Position numbers and translations under genes: made by a program. Below, piece after piece: positions 1-6,177 of a DNA stretch of 32,303 bases. The stretch comes from Clostridia bacterium (GTDB taxonomy: Bacteria; Bacillota; Clostridia; Christensenellales; Borkfalkiaceae), in assembly GCA_017415505.1 (NCBI GenBank), contig JAFQGG010000044.1, positions 1 to 32,303 on the forward strand, given 5' to 3'. The notes below the pieces were generated by a model. The model ran no database searches and was not told the origin of the DNA. It saw only the letters and a program-made list of their open reading frames with translations. Within the stretch, counting starts at the first letter, position 1. Each line of letters starts with the position of its first letter.

Positions 1-69
1 TATTTTGAAACGATTTTTGGTGCGGAGGAAGAAATTATACCAAAGTATTATGATGACGACAAGCCATAA
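1..69 (+). CDS. C-terminal end of a gene cut by the window edge
   Basis: The first 22 codons are open and end at TAA (67-69); the peptide ends in the acidic string YYDDDKP. Nothing in so short a tail identifies the family. It matters mainly because it fixes the left edge of the gene-free repeat block that follows. No terminator is seen directly after the stop; the first good plus-strand terminator is at 828-871. Confidence 0.55.
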   Translation, partial: YFETIFGAEEEIIPKYYDDDKP

Positions 70-122
70 AGCGTTCAAAAGACGACTTTTGGGCTGATTC
101 GGATTACGTTCCTTTGGTTATG

Positions 123-168
123 CAACCGCAGGTTGCGCCCCACGCGAAGCGTTATCCTCGTCAGAGGA
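123..168. repeat. 46-bp repeat, copy 1
   Basis: This copy matches 771-816 over its whole length with a handful of substitutions and no gaps. It contains two small hairpins, CAACC-GCA-GGTTG and TCCTC-GTCA-GAGGA. The two copies bracket the repeat block. Confidence 0.8.
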
Positions 169-180
169 CGACGATAAAAC

Positions 181-260
181 AATGAAATTCGGCTACGCCG
201 AATGAAATCCGCTTGACGCGGGTGAAATTGCTATGCAATGAAATTTTGCTTCGCAAAATG
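181..260. repeat. String of four mini-hairpins separated by a GAAAT spacer
   Basis: Four short perfect or near-perfect hairpins follow one another, each preceded by TGAAAT: ATTCGGC-TAC-GCCGAAT (187-203), CCGC-TTGAC-GCGG (209-221), TTGC-TAT-GCAA (228-238) and ATTTTGC-TTC-GCAAAAT (243-259). The loops are similar but the stems differ, so this is a modular series and not a simple tandem repeat. Its function is unknown. Confidence 0.75.
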
Positions 261-273
261 GTGGCATAATCCA

Positions 274-297
274 AAAACTTAACCATGGTTAAGTTTT
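274..297. repeat. 24-bp perfect palindrome centred on CCATGG
   Basis: AAAACTTAAC and GTTAAGTTTT flank CATG, giving a perfect 24-bp dyad. A relative with the loop TATG lies at 366-391, and a half-site starts repeat B at 661. It could be a protein-binding dyad or a repeat end. Confidence 0.8.
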
Positions 298-365
298 GAA
301 ATCCGTAAAAACCACGCAAAAAGCACAACTCTACTGTGCGTAGAGTGGGCATTTTAAGGCAAAAT

Positions 366-391
366 AAAAACTTAACTATGGTTAAGTTTTT
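366..391. repeat. Second copy of the AAAACTTAAC palindrome
   Basis: Arms of 11 bp (366-376 and 381-391) surround TATG. The right arm is also the start of repeat B copy 1, so the palindrome probably marks the left end of that repeat. Confidence 0.75.
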
Positions 392-462
392 GAAATAAGG
401 GTTTGTGAGAGCAAAAAAGCTGTCAAAACGGCGGTGTAGTAACCCGATCAAGAGGGATAGAC
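378..462. repeat. Repeat B, copy 1 (about 85 bp)
   Basis: Starts ATGGTTAAGTTTTTGAAATA, includes AACGGCGGTGTAGTAACCC and ends GAGGGATAGA. It matches 661-745 with only a few substitutions. In this copy the repeat is followed by the inverted-repeat element 464-637 and then by the 22-bp repeat; in copy 2 the 22-bp repeat follows almost directly. Confidence 0.8.
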
Positions 463-463
463 G

Positions 464-637
464 ATGGCTATATCGAAGCCCGAAAAGAATTTTCGCCTAC
501 AAAATACGGCGCAATCCGTCGCAAATCGTTCGGTTACATGCCCCCGCGGGTATGCGCCCTCGCGATTCGCTCGTCTTGCTTGCATTTTCCAACGGCGAAA
601 TGCTATGCGAATCCATTTCGGACTTCGACATAACCAT
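464..637. mobile_element. MITE-like element, about 174 bp, with imperfect terminal inverted repeats
   Basis: The left end reads ATGGCTATATCGAAGCCCGA. The reverse complement of the right end reads ATGGTTATGTCGAAGTCCGA. About 24 of the first 31 positions agree and several of the differences are transitions. The element sits between repeat B copy 1 and the 22-bp repeat, exactly where copy 2 (745-750) has only a few bases, so copy 2 looks like the empty site. No transposase is present. It could instead be a structured RNA gene. Confidence 0.6.
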
Positions 638-659
638 TTAGGTGCAGGATTATCCTGCC
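638..659. repeat. 22-bp repeat with GCAGGAT/ATCCTGC dyad, copy 1
   Basis: TTAGGTGCAGG is followed by ATTATCCTGCC; it is identical to 750-771. The core 644-658 is a dyad with 7-bp arms around a single T. Confidence 0.85.
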
Positions 660-660
660 C

Positions 661-745
661 ATGGTTAAGTTTTTGAAATAAGGATTGGTGAGAGCAAAAA
701 GGCAGTCAAAACGGCGGTGTAGTAACCCGATCAAGAGGGATAGAT
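661..745. repeat. Repeat B, copy 2
   Basis: Near-identical to 378-462. The 22-bp repeat follows after four bases, so this copy lacks the 174-bp element found in copy 1. Confidence 0.8.
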
Positions 746-749
746 AAAA

Positions 750-771
750 TTAGGTGCAGGATTATCCTGCC
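750..771. repeat. 22-bp repeat with GCAGGAT/ATCCTGC dyad, copy 2
   Basis: Identical to 638-659. It abuts the second 46-bp repeat, sharing the base at 771. Confidence 0.85.
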
Positions 772-816
772 AACCGTAGGTTGCGCTCCACGCGGGGCGT
801 TATCCTCGTTAGAGGA
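771..816. repeat. 46-bp repeat, copy 2
   Basis: Matches 123-168 without gaps. It forms the right boundary of the repeat block. Confidence 0.8.
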
Positions 817-827
817 AAGGCAAAATG

Positions 828-871
828 AAAAAAGAATGTGTTTCGTGAGGATATGAAGCACATTCTTTTTT
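828..871. terminator. Intrinsic terminator, probably bidirectional
   Basis: AAAAAAGAATGTG (828-840) and CACATTCTTTTTT (859-871) form a 13-bp stem with an A-tract on one side and a T-tract on the other. It can end plus-strand transcription from the left and minus-strand transcription of the gene that stops at 953. Confidence 0.75.
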
Positions 872-952
872 AATGGGCAGGTGTGTGTTAAAGTCGTTTA
901 TTCCCAAACAACGGGAGTCAACCGTCCGTTAGTTGGAAATAGTTTCTAAATA

Positions 953-2434
953 TTATTGTTCTTTTTCAATATTTTTTATATCTTTTTTAATGGCAAAAGC
1001 ATCGTTGAAGAAAACGAAAGATGTAATTAGAGAAAAAAAAGAAATTATCGAACAAATAAATCCCCACCCAATAGAACCCCCATTAACAAAATCACCAACC
1101 GCGATTATGGCAAAAGCAATGGTGGAGAGAAGGCTTTTCCTAATATTAGATTTAACCGATTTTAATTCTTTTTCTTTTTGTTGTTTTTGCTCTTTTTTTA
1201 ATTCTTTTTTTAATTCTTTTTGTTTTTCGCGCTCTTTTTCTAATTGAATACATTCTATACGGCGGGTTTCGTCTACGAGTGCTAAGTATTTGTTAAATTC
1301 AGGGATAGTGTATAAGGAAACGTCCAAATCCAAGATTTCTTTATCCGTTTTTACGCGCAGTTTCATCAAGCATATATTCCAATACACGGCGGAATTATTC
1401 GGGGCAAAGGACAAAATTAGTTTGCTGAAATATTCCGAGTCTTCAAAATACCCGTTTCTCAGCGTAATTTGAGAAAGGGCTGTCAGTTCCGTTATCCAAG
1501 CAGAAAGCTCGTCGGTGTAACACAAGAAAATTTCCTTTGCGATTAAACAATGGTTTTGCGTGTGGAGTTTTTTTCCAAGCCAAGTCAAAACGCCTTTAAT
1601 TTCCGCGCGTTTATCTTCGGAATATTTTAATATATTCCCTAACGTATTCAAAACGGCGGAGGGGAGGTCGTCGTCTTTAAGCTGTGTATATAAAAGCATT
1701 TTTAAAACTTCCATATTTTTCTCGTCGATTTTTAGAACTCTAAGAAGATATTCTTTCTTTTCCGCTCTCGTTTTTGCGTATTTGGCATATCTCAAATTGT
1801 ATTGGATATATGAATCAACGTCCGCGCTATTCAGCGTGGTAAGCAACAATTCAAACGACATTTTTAAGCTGTTTGCAATTGCGCAAGCAAAGGAGGCTTT
1901 GATTTGAGCTTCGCGTTTTTCATACCGATAGGGCAATACGATTTTTAAGATTTCACAATAAAAAGCGTCGCTCGCTGTTGTACGTTCGTTATATAATAAG
2001 TCCAAAATTTTCGTTGCCATTTCTTGAGGGGCTTCGCTGATAATTTTATCCAAATATGGCAAATTGGCGATAGTAACTCTTTTTGCAAACGTTTCCTTGT
2101 CCATTGCCCTTTTTTCTATCAAAAGCTTTTTCCACAAGGCTTCCGTGCAAACGGAATTTTTGGATAAAATATCGTTTACGAGTTTTTCCGCCTCTTCCCA
2201 TTGCTCCAATTTTATATAAGTGTCGATAAGAGAAAGCGTTTGTTGTTCCGTAATATCCGTTTGTACCTTTATTCCTATGCTCAATTCTCGCGTTTGTAAG
2301 GTTTTTATCGGTAAAGTTTTGGCAAAAACTTGTTCTTCTTGGATGGGATGTTTTTCTCCGCAATTTTCACGAACGTAGCAATCTTCTTGCTTGATTAGTT
2401 TGCTACCGCAATTTTTACATACGATATTTTCCAT
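953..2434 (-). CDS. Zinc-ribbon, TPR-like protein with C-terminal membrane hairpin
   Basis: A 493-residue protein of unknown function. The start at 2434 is chosen because AAGGAG lies just upstream; a longer frame to 2470 would run into the leader terminator. Residues 1-30 resemble a zinc ribbon (C6-x2-C9 and NCGEKH with C25), but the expected Cys three residues before C25 is Arg22 (CGT, one change from TGT), so metal binding may be impaired or may use C19. The middle is helical with TPR-like phrases such as LIDTYIKLEQWEEAEKLV. A very charged Lys/Glu coiled coil (about 405-430) precedes two hydrophobic helices and a cytoplasmic tail. It is transcribed alone from 2623-2651, behind a long structured leader. 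A scaffold or sensing role at the membrane is only a guess. Confidence 0.8.
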   Translation of the reverse strand: MENIVCKNCGSKLIKQEDCYVRENCGEKHPIQEEQVFAKTLPIKTLQTRELSIGIKVQTDITEQQTLSLIDTYIKLEQWEEAEKLVNDILSKNSVCTEALWKKLLIEKRAMDKETFAKRVTIANLPYLDKIISEAPQEMATKILDLLYNERTTASDAFYCEILKIVLPYRYEKREAQIKASFACAIANSLKMSFELLLTTLNSADVDSYIQYNLRYAKYAKTRAEKKEYLLRVLKIDEKNMEVLKMLLYTQLKDDDLPSAVLNTLGNILKYSEDKRAEIKGVLTWLGKKLHTQNHCLIAKEIFLCYTDELSAWITELTALSQITLRNGYFEDSEYFSKLILSFAPNNSAVYWNICLMKLRVKTDKEILDLDVSLYTIPEFNKYLALVDETRRIECIQLEKEREKQKELKKELKKEQKQQKEKELKSVKSNIRKSLLSTIAFAIIAVGDFVNGGSIGWGFICSIISFFSLITSFVFFNDAFAIKKDIKNIEKEQ

Positions 2435-2451
2435 GGTTTCTCCTTGTAATG

Positions 2452-2483
2452 AAAAAGTGTCGCTTCGCAAACCGAAACGACAC
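2452..2483 (-). terminator. Leader terminator upstream of the zinc-ribbon gene
   Basis: Read on the minus strand, 2483-2473 and 2467-2457 form an 11-bp stem (one G-U) with the loop GUUUG, followed by five U at 2456-2452. It lies between the promoter and the start codon, about 18 nt before the ATG, so it can act as an attenuator. The 3' arm can instead pair with 2517-2511 and the 5' arm plus loop with 2509-2499. Confidence 0.8.
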
Positions 2484-2509
2484 CTGATAAAAGTGATTTT
2501 TCGCTTTGC

Positions 2510-2617
2510 TGCGACACAACTACTAAACTCTAATGTCTATAAAAGTTTTGTAAGCGCGAAAAGGTACACTTCCACCCAGAAGTATACTTTTATAGACGAT
2601 TATGCAGTTATGTCGCA
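2510..2617 (-). promoter_or_regulatory. Structured 5' leader (candidate riboswitch or attenuator aptamer)
   Basis: The RNA starts at about 2616-2617. P1 is UGCGACAUAACU (2617-2606) with AGUUGUGUCGCA (2521-2510): 12 pairs, one G-U. P2 is UAAU-C-GUCUAUAAAA (2602-2588) with UUUUAUAGACAUUA (2544-2531): 14 pairs with one bulged C. P3 is GUAUACUUC (2587-2579) with GAAGUGUAC (2572-2564), loop UGGGUG. A one-sided 19-nt bulge (2563-2545) separates P2 from P3. The 3' strand of P1 overlaps the strand that would form an antiterminator with the terminator at 2452-2483. I do not recognise a known class. The ligand may be a metabolite, ion, protein or temperature. Confidence 0.65.
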
Positions 2618-2622
2618 ATAGT

Positions 2623-2651
2623 ATTGTACCACTTTTTTAAGTTTTTGTCAA
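2623..2651 (-). promoter_or_regulatory. Promoter of the zinc-ribbon gene
   Basis: On the minus strand TTGACA (2651-2646), a 17-base spacer and TACAAT (2628-2623). The expected start is about 2616, exactly at the first base of the P1 stem of the leader. Confidence 0.85.
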
Positions 2652-2693
2652 CGGAATTTTATATGGCTATAAAAATCGCGGGGGAGGGAGTTA

Positions 2694-2709
2694 AAGTGAA
2701 TGTTCACTT
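2694..2709. promoter_or_regulatory. Operator-like dyad AAGTGAA-TG-TTCACTT
   Basis: A perfect 7-bp-arm dyad lying 16 bases upstream of the -35 box of the capD-like gene, followed by a further AAAAGTG half-site. The position suits an activator or repressor of that promoter. Confidence 0.5.
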
Positions 2710-2725
2710 AAAAGTGTGAAAAGTA

Positions 2726-2754
2726 TTGACAAACGCGTTTTGCCGTGCTATAAT
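2726..2754 (+). promoter_or_regulatory. Consensus promoter of the capD-like gene
   Basis: TTGACA (2726-2731), 17 bases, TATAAT (2749-2754): a perfect consensus. It rules out the alternative in-frame TTG start at 2726, because that codon is the -35 box itself. Confidence 0.9.
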
Positions 2755-2803
2755 ATATGTATTGGGAAGAAGGCGTACGCGCCGATTTACGACGGGGAAG
2801 GGT

Positions 2804-4702
2804 ATGAAAGTAAAAATTTCAAGAATCGTTTATATTATTTTGCTCCTTTTGGCGGATACTGCGGCGGTATTTTGTTCCGCCACGTTATCTTACATTGGAA
2901 GTGTGCCGAATGGGGAGTTCGTAGCGCCCGTATGGATATGGATAGGCTGTAACGCCGTATTCGCCGTGGCGATCTTTTTGCTGTTCGGGTTATACGGGAT
3001 CGTGTTTTCCAACTTCGGTTTGCCCGAAGTTTTGAAAACGGCGCTAGCCTCCATTCTTCTTTGCGTAGCCAACGTGGGCATGGTAATCGCTACGGACGGT
3101 TTGCATATCACGCTCGCAACGGCGATTTTTTACGGTCTGTTTTTATTCTTGCTTGCAACGCTCGTGCGTTCGTCCAAGCGCATACTTTGCTTTGCATACC
3201 GCTATATCAAAGGTATCAACGGGAACGGCAAGCGCGTAATGCTCGTCGGCGCGGGCGACGCGGGGGCGACGATCGTGCAAGAAATGCAACGGACCTCGAA
3301 AATTGAATACGAGCCCGTTTGTATGCTCGACGACGATCCCGAAAAACACGGCAAGTTTATTCGTGGCGTAAAGATCGTCGGAGGGGTTGCGGACGTGGAG
3401 AAGTACGCGAAAAAATACGCTGTGGAAGAAATTCTCGTCACCATGCCCTCGGTGAGCAAAAAACGGGTGAGCGAGATCGTTCGGCTTTGCCAAGCTTGCA
3501 ATTTACCCGTGAAAATTTTACCCGGCATATACCAACTCGTGAACGGCGACGTCGCCGTTTCCCAGCTTCGCGAAGTGGAGGTGCAAGACCTGTTAGGTAG
3601 GGAGCAGGTATGCGTCAATTTGAACGAAATCATGGGTTACATAGAGAATAAAACGGTTCTCGTGACGGGCGGGGGCGGGTCGATCGGGAGCGAGCTTTGT
3701 AGGCAAATCGCTTCGCATAACCCCAAAACGCTCATCATTTTAGACGTGTACGAAAACAACGCCTACGAGATCGAGCAGGAGTTGAAACGCAAAAAAGTTC
3801 CCTGTCCTATTCTCACGCTTATTGCGAGCGTACGCGACAAAACGAAAATGCGGGACGTTTTCGAGAAATACCGCCCGCAAATCGTCTTCCACGCGGCGGC
3901 GCATAAGCACGTACCGCTCATGGAAACGAGTCCCAACGAGGCGGTGAAAAACAACGTGTTCGGTACTTTGAACGTGGCGCGTTGCGCGGACGAATTCGGC
4001 GTGGAAACTTTCGTGCAAATTTCCACCGACAAGGCGGTGAACCCCACGAATATCATGGGCGCGACTAAGCGTATTTGTGAAATGATCGTGCAAACGATCG
4101 GAAGACACAGCGCGAAAACGAAGTTCGTCGCGGTGCGTTTCGGGAACGTGCTCGGTTCGAACGGCTCGGTGATTCCGCTGTTCAAAAAACAAATCGCGGA
4201 GGGCGGACCCGTTACGGTCACGCATAAGGAGATTATCCGTTATTTCATGACCATTCCCGAAGCCGTTTCCCTCGTACTGCAAGCGGGCGCGTACGCCAAG
4301 GACGGACAAATTTTCGTTCTCGATATGGGCGAACCCGTGCGCATTTACGACCTTGCTTGCAACCTTATCCGTCTTTCGGGCTTCGAGCCGAACGTGGATA
4401 TCGACGTGGTTTGTACGGGCTTGCGCCCGGGCGAAAAGCTGTTCGAGGAACGCTTAATGGCGGAAGAAGGGTTGCAAAAAACGCCCAACGGGCTTATTAG
4501 TATTGCAAAACCTATCGAGTTGAACGAAGAAAAGCTTTGGGCGACGCTCGAAAAATTGGAAACGGAAGCGCGCGCGGAATCGGAGGATATGAAACGGCTC
4601 GTAAAAGCGCTCGTGCCGACCTATACCATAGACACGCGCAATTCGGTGGCGGAAGCGTTGCAGGAAGCGAACCAGCGCCCCGCAACCTCGGCAACGGCAT
4701 AA
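2804..4702 (+). CDS. CapD/PglF-type UDP-sugar 4,6-dehydratase, membrane-anchored
   Basis: A 632-residue membrane-bound nucleotide-sugar dehydratase of the WbpM/PglF/CapD family, acting on UDP-GlcNAc-like substrates early in the synthesis of modified surface sugars. The start at 2804 has GGGGAAGGG upstream and lies after the promoter. Four hydrophobic helices (about 8-125) anchor it. A first Rossmann-like domain follows (RVMLVGAGDAG, 144-154). The catalytic short-chain dehydrogenase domain has VTGGGGSIGSE (287-297, NAD-binding) and STDKAVNPTNIMGATK (407-422). In the last motif Met replaces the usual catalytic Tyr, as is normal in this long subfamily. Length is typical. It is transcribed alone from a consensus promoter to a strong terminator; the sugar-transferase partners are not nearby. 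The exact substrate cannot be read from the sequence. Confidence 0.92.
   Translation: MKVKISRIVYIILLLLADTAAVFCSATLSYIGSVPNGEFVAPVWIWIGCNAVFAVAIFLLFGLYGIVFSNFGLPEVLKTALASILLCVANVGMVIATDGLHITLATAIFYGLFLFLLATLVRSSKRILCFAYRYIKGINGNGKRVMLVGAGDAGATIVQEMQRTSKIEYEPVCMLDDDPEKHGKFIRGVKIVGGVADVEKYAKKYAVEEILVTMPSVSKKRVSEIVRLCQACNLPVKILPGIYQLVNGDVAVSQLREVEVQDLLGREQVCVNLNEIMGYIENKTVLVTGGGGSIGSELCRQIASHNPKTLIILDVYENNAYEIEQELKRKKVPCPILTLIASVRDKTKMRDVFEKYRPQIVFHAAAHKHVPLMETSPNEAVKNNVFGTLNVARCADEFGVETFVQISTDKAVNPTNIMGATKRICEMIVQTIGRHSAKTKFVAVRFGNVLGSNGSVIPLFKKQIAEGGPVTVTHKEIIRYFMTIPEAVSLVLQAGAYAKDGQIFVLDMGEPVRIYDLACNLIRLSGFEPNVDIDVVCTGLRPGEKLFEERLMAEEGLQKTPNGLISIAKPIELNEEKLWATLEKLETEARAESEDMKRLVKALVPTYTIDTRNSVAEALQEANQRPATSATA
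3604..3614 (+). repeat. GCAGGTATGCG motif site
   Basis: One of four exact plus-strand copies of this 11-mer in the window; here inside the capD-like gene, preceded by GGGA. Confidence 0.7.
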
Positions 4703-4723
4703 AAAACGCGGAGCTTTTTTATA

Positions 4724-4763
4724 CGCGCCCCTTCGACGGTAGTCGAAGGGGCGCGTGGTTTTG
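4724..4763 (+). terminator. Intrinsic terminator after the capD-like gene
   Basis: A perfect 14-bp stem (4724-4737 with 4742-4755) with the loop GGTA, followed by TGGTTTTG. Confidence 0.85.
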
Positions 4764-4798
4764 CGTCTAAAAGTGTGCGGACGGGGCATACTGTCGTT

Positions 4799-5344
4799 AT
4801 GCAGGAAAAATCTTACGGAATAAGTCGGTATATTTTATTGGTTGCAACCCTCTCGTTTTTGGGTTGGGCGTTTGAAACGGGGTATATGTTTTTGTGCTCG
4901 GGGAAATGGCACGACCGCGGTTTTATGACCTTGCCCTTTTGCCCCATTTACGGTTGCGCGCTCTTTTCTACCTATTTGCTTGCGGGTACGCCCGACGAAC
5001 CGCGCGCCCTTCTCAAAGGCGTGAAAAACCGCGTTTTGCGCTACGCGCTGTATTTCCTTTTGGCGTTTTTCGTGCCCAGCGCGTTCGAGATTGCCGTGGG
5101 GTTCGTGCTCGATAAGGGGCTTGGTGTGTGTCTTTGGAGCTATAACGGCGTACCGCTCAATTTGGGCGGGTACGCGTGCGTACCCGTGTCGCTTGCGTGG
5201 GCGGTTCTAATATTTTTATTCATGAAATTTTTATTTTTACCGATAAAAAGGCTGTTGGGGCGTATTCCCTTGCACGGCGCAAGGCTCGGCGCGCTGTTTC
5301 TTCTCGTTTTTGCGGGAATAGATATTTTGCTTAAATTTTTGTAA
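4799..5344 (+). CDS. CmpB-type putative ABC-transporter membrane protein
   Basis: A 181-residue membrane protein. It carries the signature of the 'putative ABC-transporter type IV' (CmpB, PF06541) family: LGWAFE in the first helix, then RGF and CPIYG after it. Five or so hydrophobic segments cover most of the protein. The family is common in Firmicutes but its transport role is unproven. The start is uncertain: ATG at 4799 gives a normal N-terminus, a GTG at 4775 is possible, and neither has a good ribosome site. There is no obvious own promoter, so expression may depend on read-through past 4763 or on an unseen promoter. A strong terminator follows. Confidence 0.8.
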   Translation: MQEKSYGISRYILLVATLSFLGWAFETGYMFLCSGKWHDRGFMTLPFCPIYGCALFSTYLLAGTPDEPRALLKGVKNRVLRYALYFLLAFFVPSAFEIAVGFVLDKGLGVCLWSYNGVPLNLGGYACVPVSLAWAVLIFLFMKFLFLPIKRLLGRIPLHGARLGALFLLVFAGIDILLKFL

Positions 5345-5353
5345 ACGCAGGGG

Positions 5354-5364
5354 GCAGGTATGCG
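5354..5364 (+). repeat. GCAGGTATGCG motif site
   Basis: An intergenic copy between a stop codon and a terminator, in the longer context GGGGGCAGGTATGCGACGAA. Being outside coding sequence, it argues that the motif is not a codon artefact. Confidence 0.75.
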
Positions 5365-5368
5365 ACGA

Positions 5369-5411
5369 AGGCGCGCGGGCGGGAAAACTCCGCCCGCGCG
5401 CCTGTGTTTTT
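5369..5411 (+). terminator. Intrinsic terminator after the CmpB-like gene
   Basis: A 14-bp GC-rich stem (5369-5382 with 5390-5403) followed by GTGTTTTT. Confidence 0.85.
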
Positions 5412-5455
5412 CATATAAAATAGTGAAATTTCTTAAAAAAAGCTTATTAAATTGC

Positions 5456-5500
5456 TTGACTTTTGCCTTTTTATTAAGGTATAATAAATTATGGTATAAT
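5456..5500 (+). promoter_or_regulatory. Promoter of the SipW/TasA-like operon, with two possible -10 boxes
   Basis: TTGACT (5456-5461), 18 bases, TATAAT (5480-5485). A second TATAAT follows at 5495-5500, so two start sites may be used. The leader is about 75-90 nt. Confidence 0.75.
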
Positions 5501-5583
5501 ATCGATGGTGTCGGTTTTCGTCGAGTTGACCTTTAAGCTCAAACGACCGTTACCTCGAAAATTTGGTTTATGGAGGCAGGACG

Positions 5584-6135
5584 TTGCGCGAGCAAGGCAG
5601 AGAACATTACAATCTGAAAAATAAAGTGGCGTACGTCGTCTTTGCCGTACTCGTCATACTCGTTTTTATCGTCGTTTGTTTGATTTTCTTCTTAAAGAAG
5701 AATCGTGAAGACGCGGCGATTAGCGATTTGGAAGTCACGCTCGAACAGGGCGGGGTCGTCAATACGAGTTGGGCGATCGACGCGCTTGATTTGCGCCCCG
5801 GTAGCAGTACCGAGTACACGCTTATCGTACACGGCAAAGAGAGCGGGTCGTATGCGATTAAATTGGATTTTGAAACGGACGAGGAATGTCCGCTTGCAAA
5901 ATATATCACCGTCACGGTGAAATGCGAGGACGAGGTTTGGACGGAGCTTTCGCTCGAAGAATTCCTCGGCGGGAAGTACGTAGAGAGAGATTACGAGTTC
6001 GATACGAACGAGGATAAACGGTTCACCGTCACCTATACCATGGGCGACGCGGGGAACGAAGCGCAGGGCGCAACGGCAAATTTTGAATTGACCTTAACGG
6101 CGCACGGAAAAGGGGAAGAAGCGGAAAACGCTTGA
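5584..6135 (+). CDS. Single-pass membrane protein, first gene of the SipW/TasA-like operon
   Basis: A 183-residue protein. A TTG start at 5584 is preferred because GGAGGC (5572-5577) lies seven bases upstream; no ATG fits. Residues 15-37 form one long hydrophobic helix, then a Lys/Arg stop-transfer, so the rest is probably extracellular. The outer part has alternating beta-type stretches (ISDLEVTLEQGG, STEYTLIVHG, YAIKLDFE, FTVTYTMG), resembling the small beta-sandwich of TasA/camelysin proteins, and it ends acidic. It is followed after 42 bases by the SipW-like peptidase and then the TasA-like gene. It may be a minor matrix subunit or anchor. No specific family is recognised, and the link to TasA is inference from context and fold pattern. 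Confidence 0.75.
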   Translation: MREQGREHYNLKNKVAYVVFAVLVILVFIVVCLIFFLKKNREDAAISDLEVTLEQGGVVNTSWAIDALDLRPGSSTEYTLIVHGKESGSYAIKLDFETDEECPLAKYITVTVKCEDEVWTELSLEEFLGGKYVERDYEFDTNEDKRFTVTYTMGDAGNEAQGATANFELTLTAHGKGEEAENA

Positions 6136-6177
6136 TTTTATATAACCTGACGAGTTCGACAAAGGATAAGGAAATAT

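Larger units (their letters stand above)
70..952. other. Gene-free, repeat- and hairpin-rich interval
   Basis: About 880 bases hold no credible gene: the open frames here have no ribosome site and lie across repeats. The interval contains two copies of a 46-bp repeat, a string of four short hairpins, two palindromes related to each other, two copies of a repeat of about 85 bp, two copies of a 22-bp repeat with a GCAGGAT/ATCCTGC dyad, a MITE-like insertion and a terminator. It is probably a composite of non-autonomous repeats that built up between two genes. Confidence 0.7.
2435..2803. other. 369-base intergenic region with divergent regulation
   Basis: No gene. It holds the minus-strand leader, terminator and promoter (2452-2651), an AAGTGAA/TTCACTT dyad (2694-2709), the plus-strand promoter (2726-2754) and a plus-strand leader of about 40 nt. 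The two transcription units diverge. Confidence 0.8.

Noticed and set aside
405-641. A 78-codon frame in the repeat block
   Set aside because: It spans repeat B and the MITE-like element and lacks a ribosome site; the end positions are set by the repeats.
123-816. CRISPR-like appearance of repeated blocks
   Set aside because: The repeats differ in length and type, occur only twice each, and are not separated by spacers of constant length.
2564-2578. T-box-like sequence GGGUGG in the 2510-2617 leader
   Set aside because: The rest of the T-box bulge is missing, and it lies in a P3 loop rather than next to the terminator; the gene is also not amino-acid related.
5501-5583. Riboswitch in the leader of the SipW/TasA-like operon
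   Set aside because: Only short, imperfect pairings (GTCG/CGAC, GAG/CTC) can be drawn, and no terminator or ribosome-site-masking stem competes.
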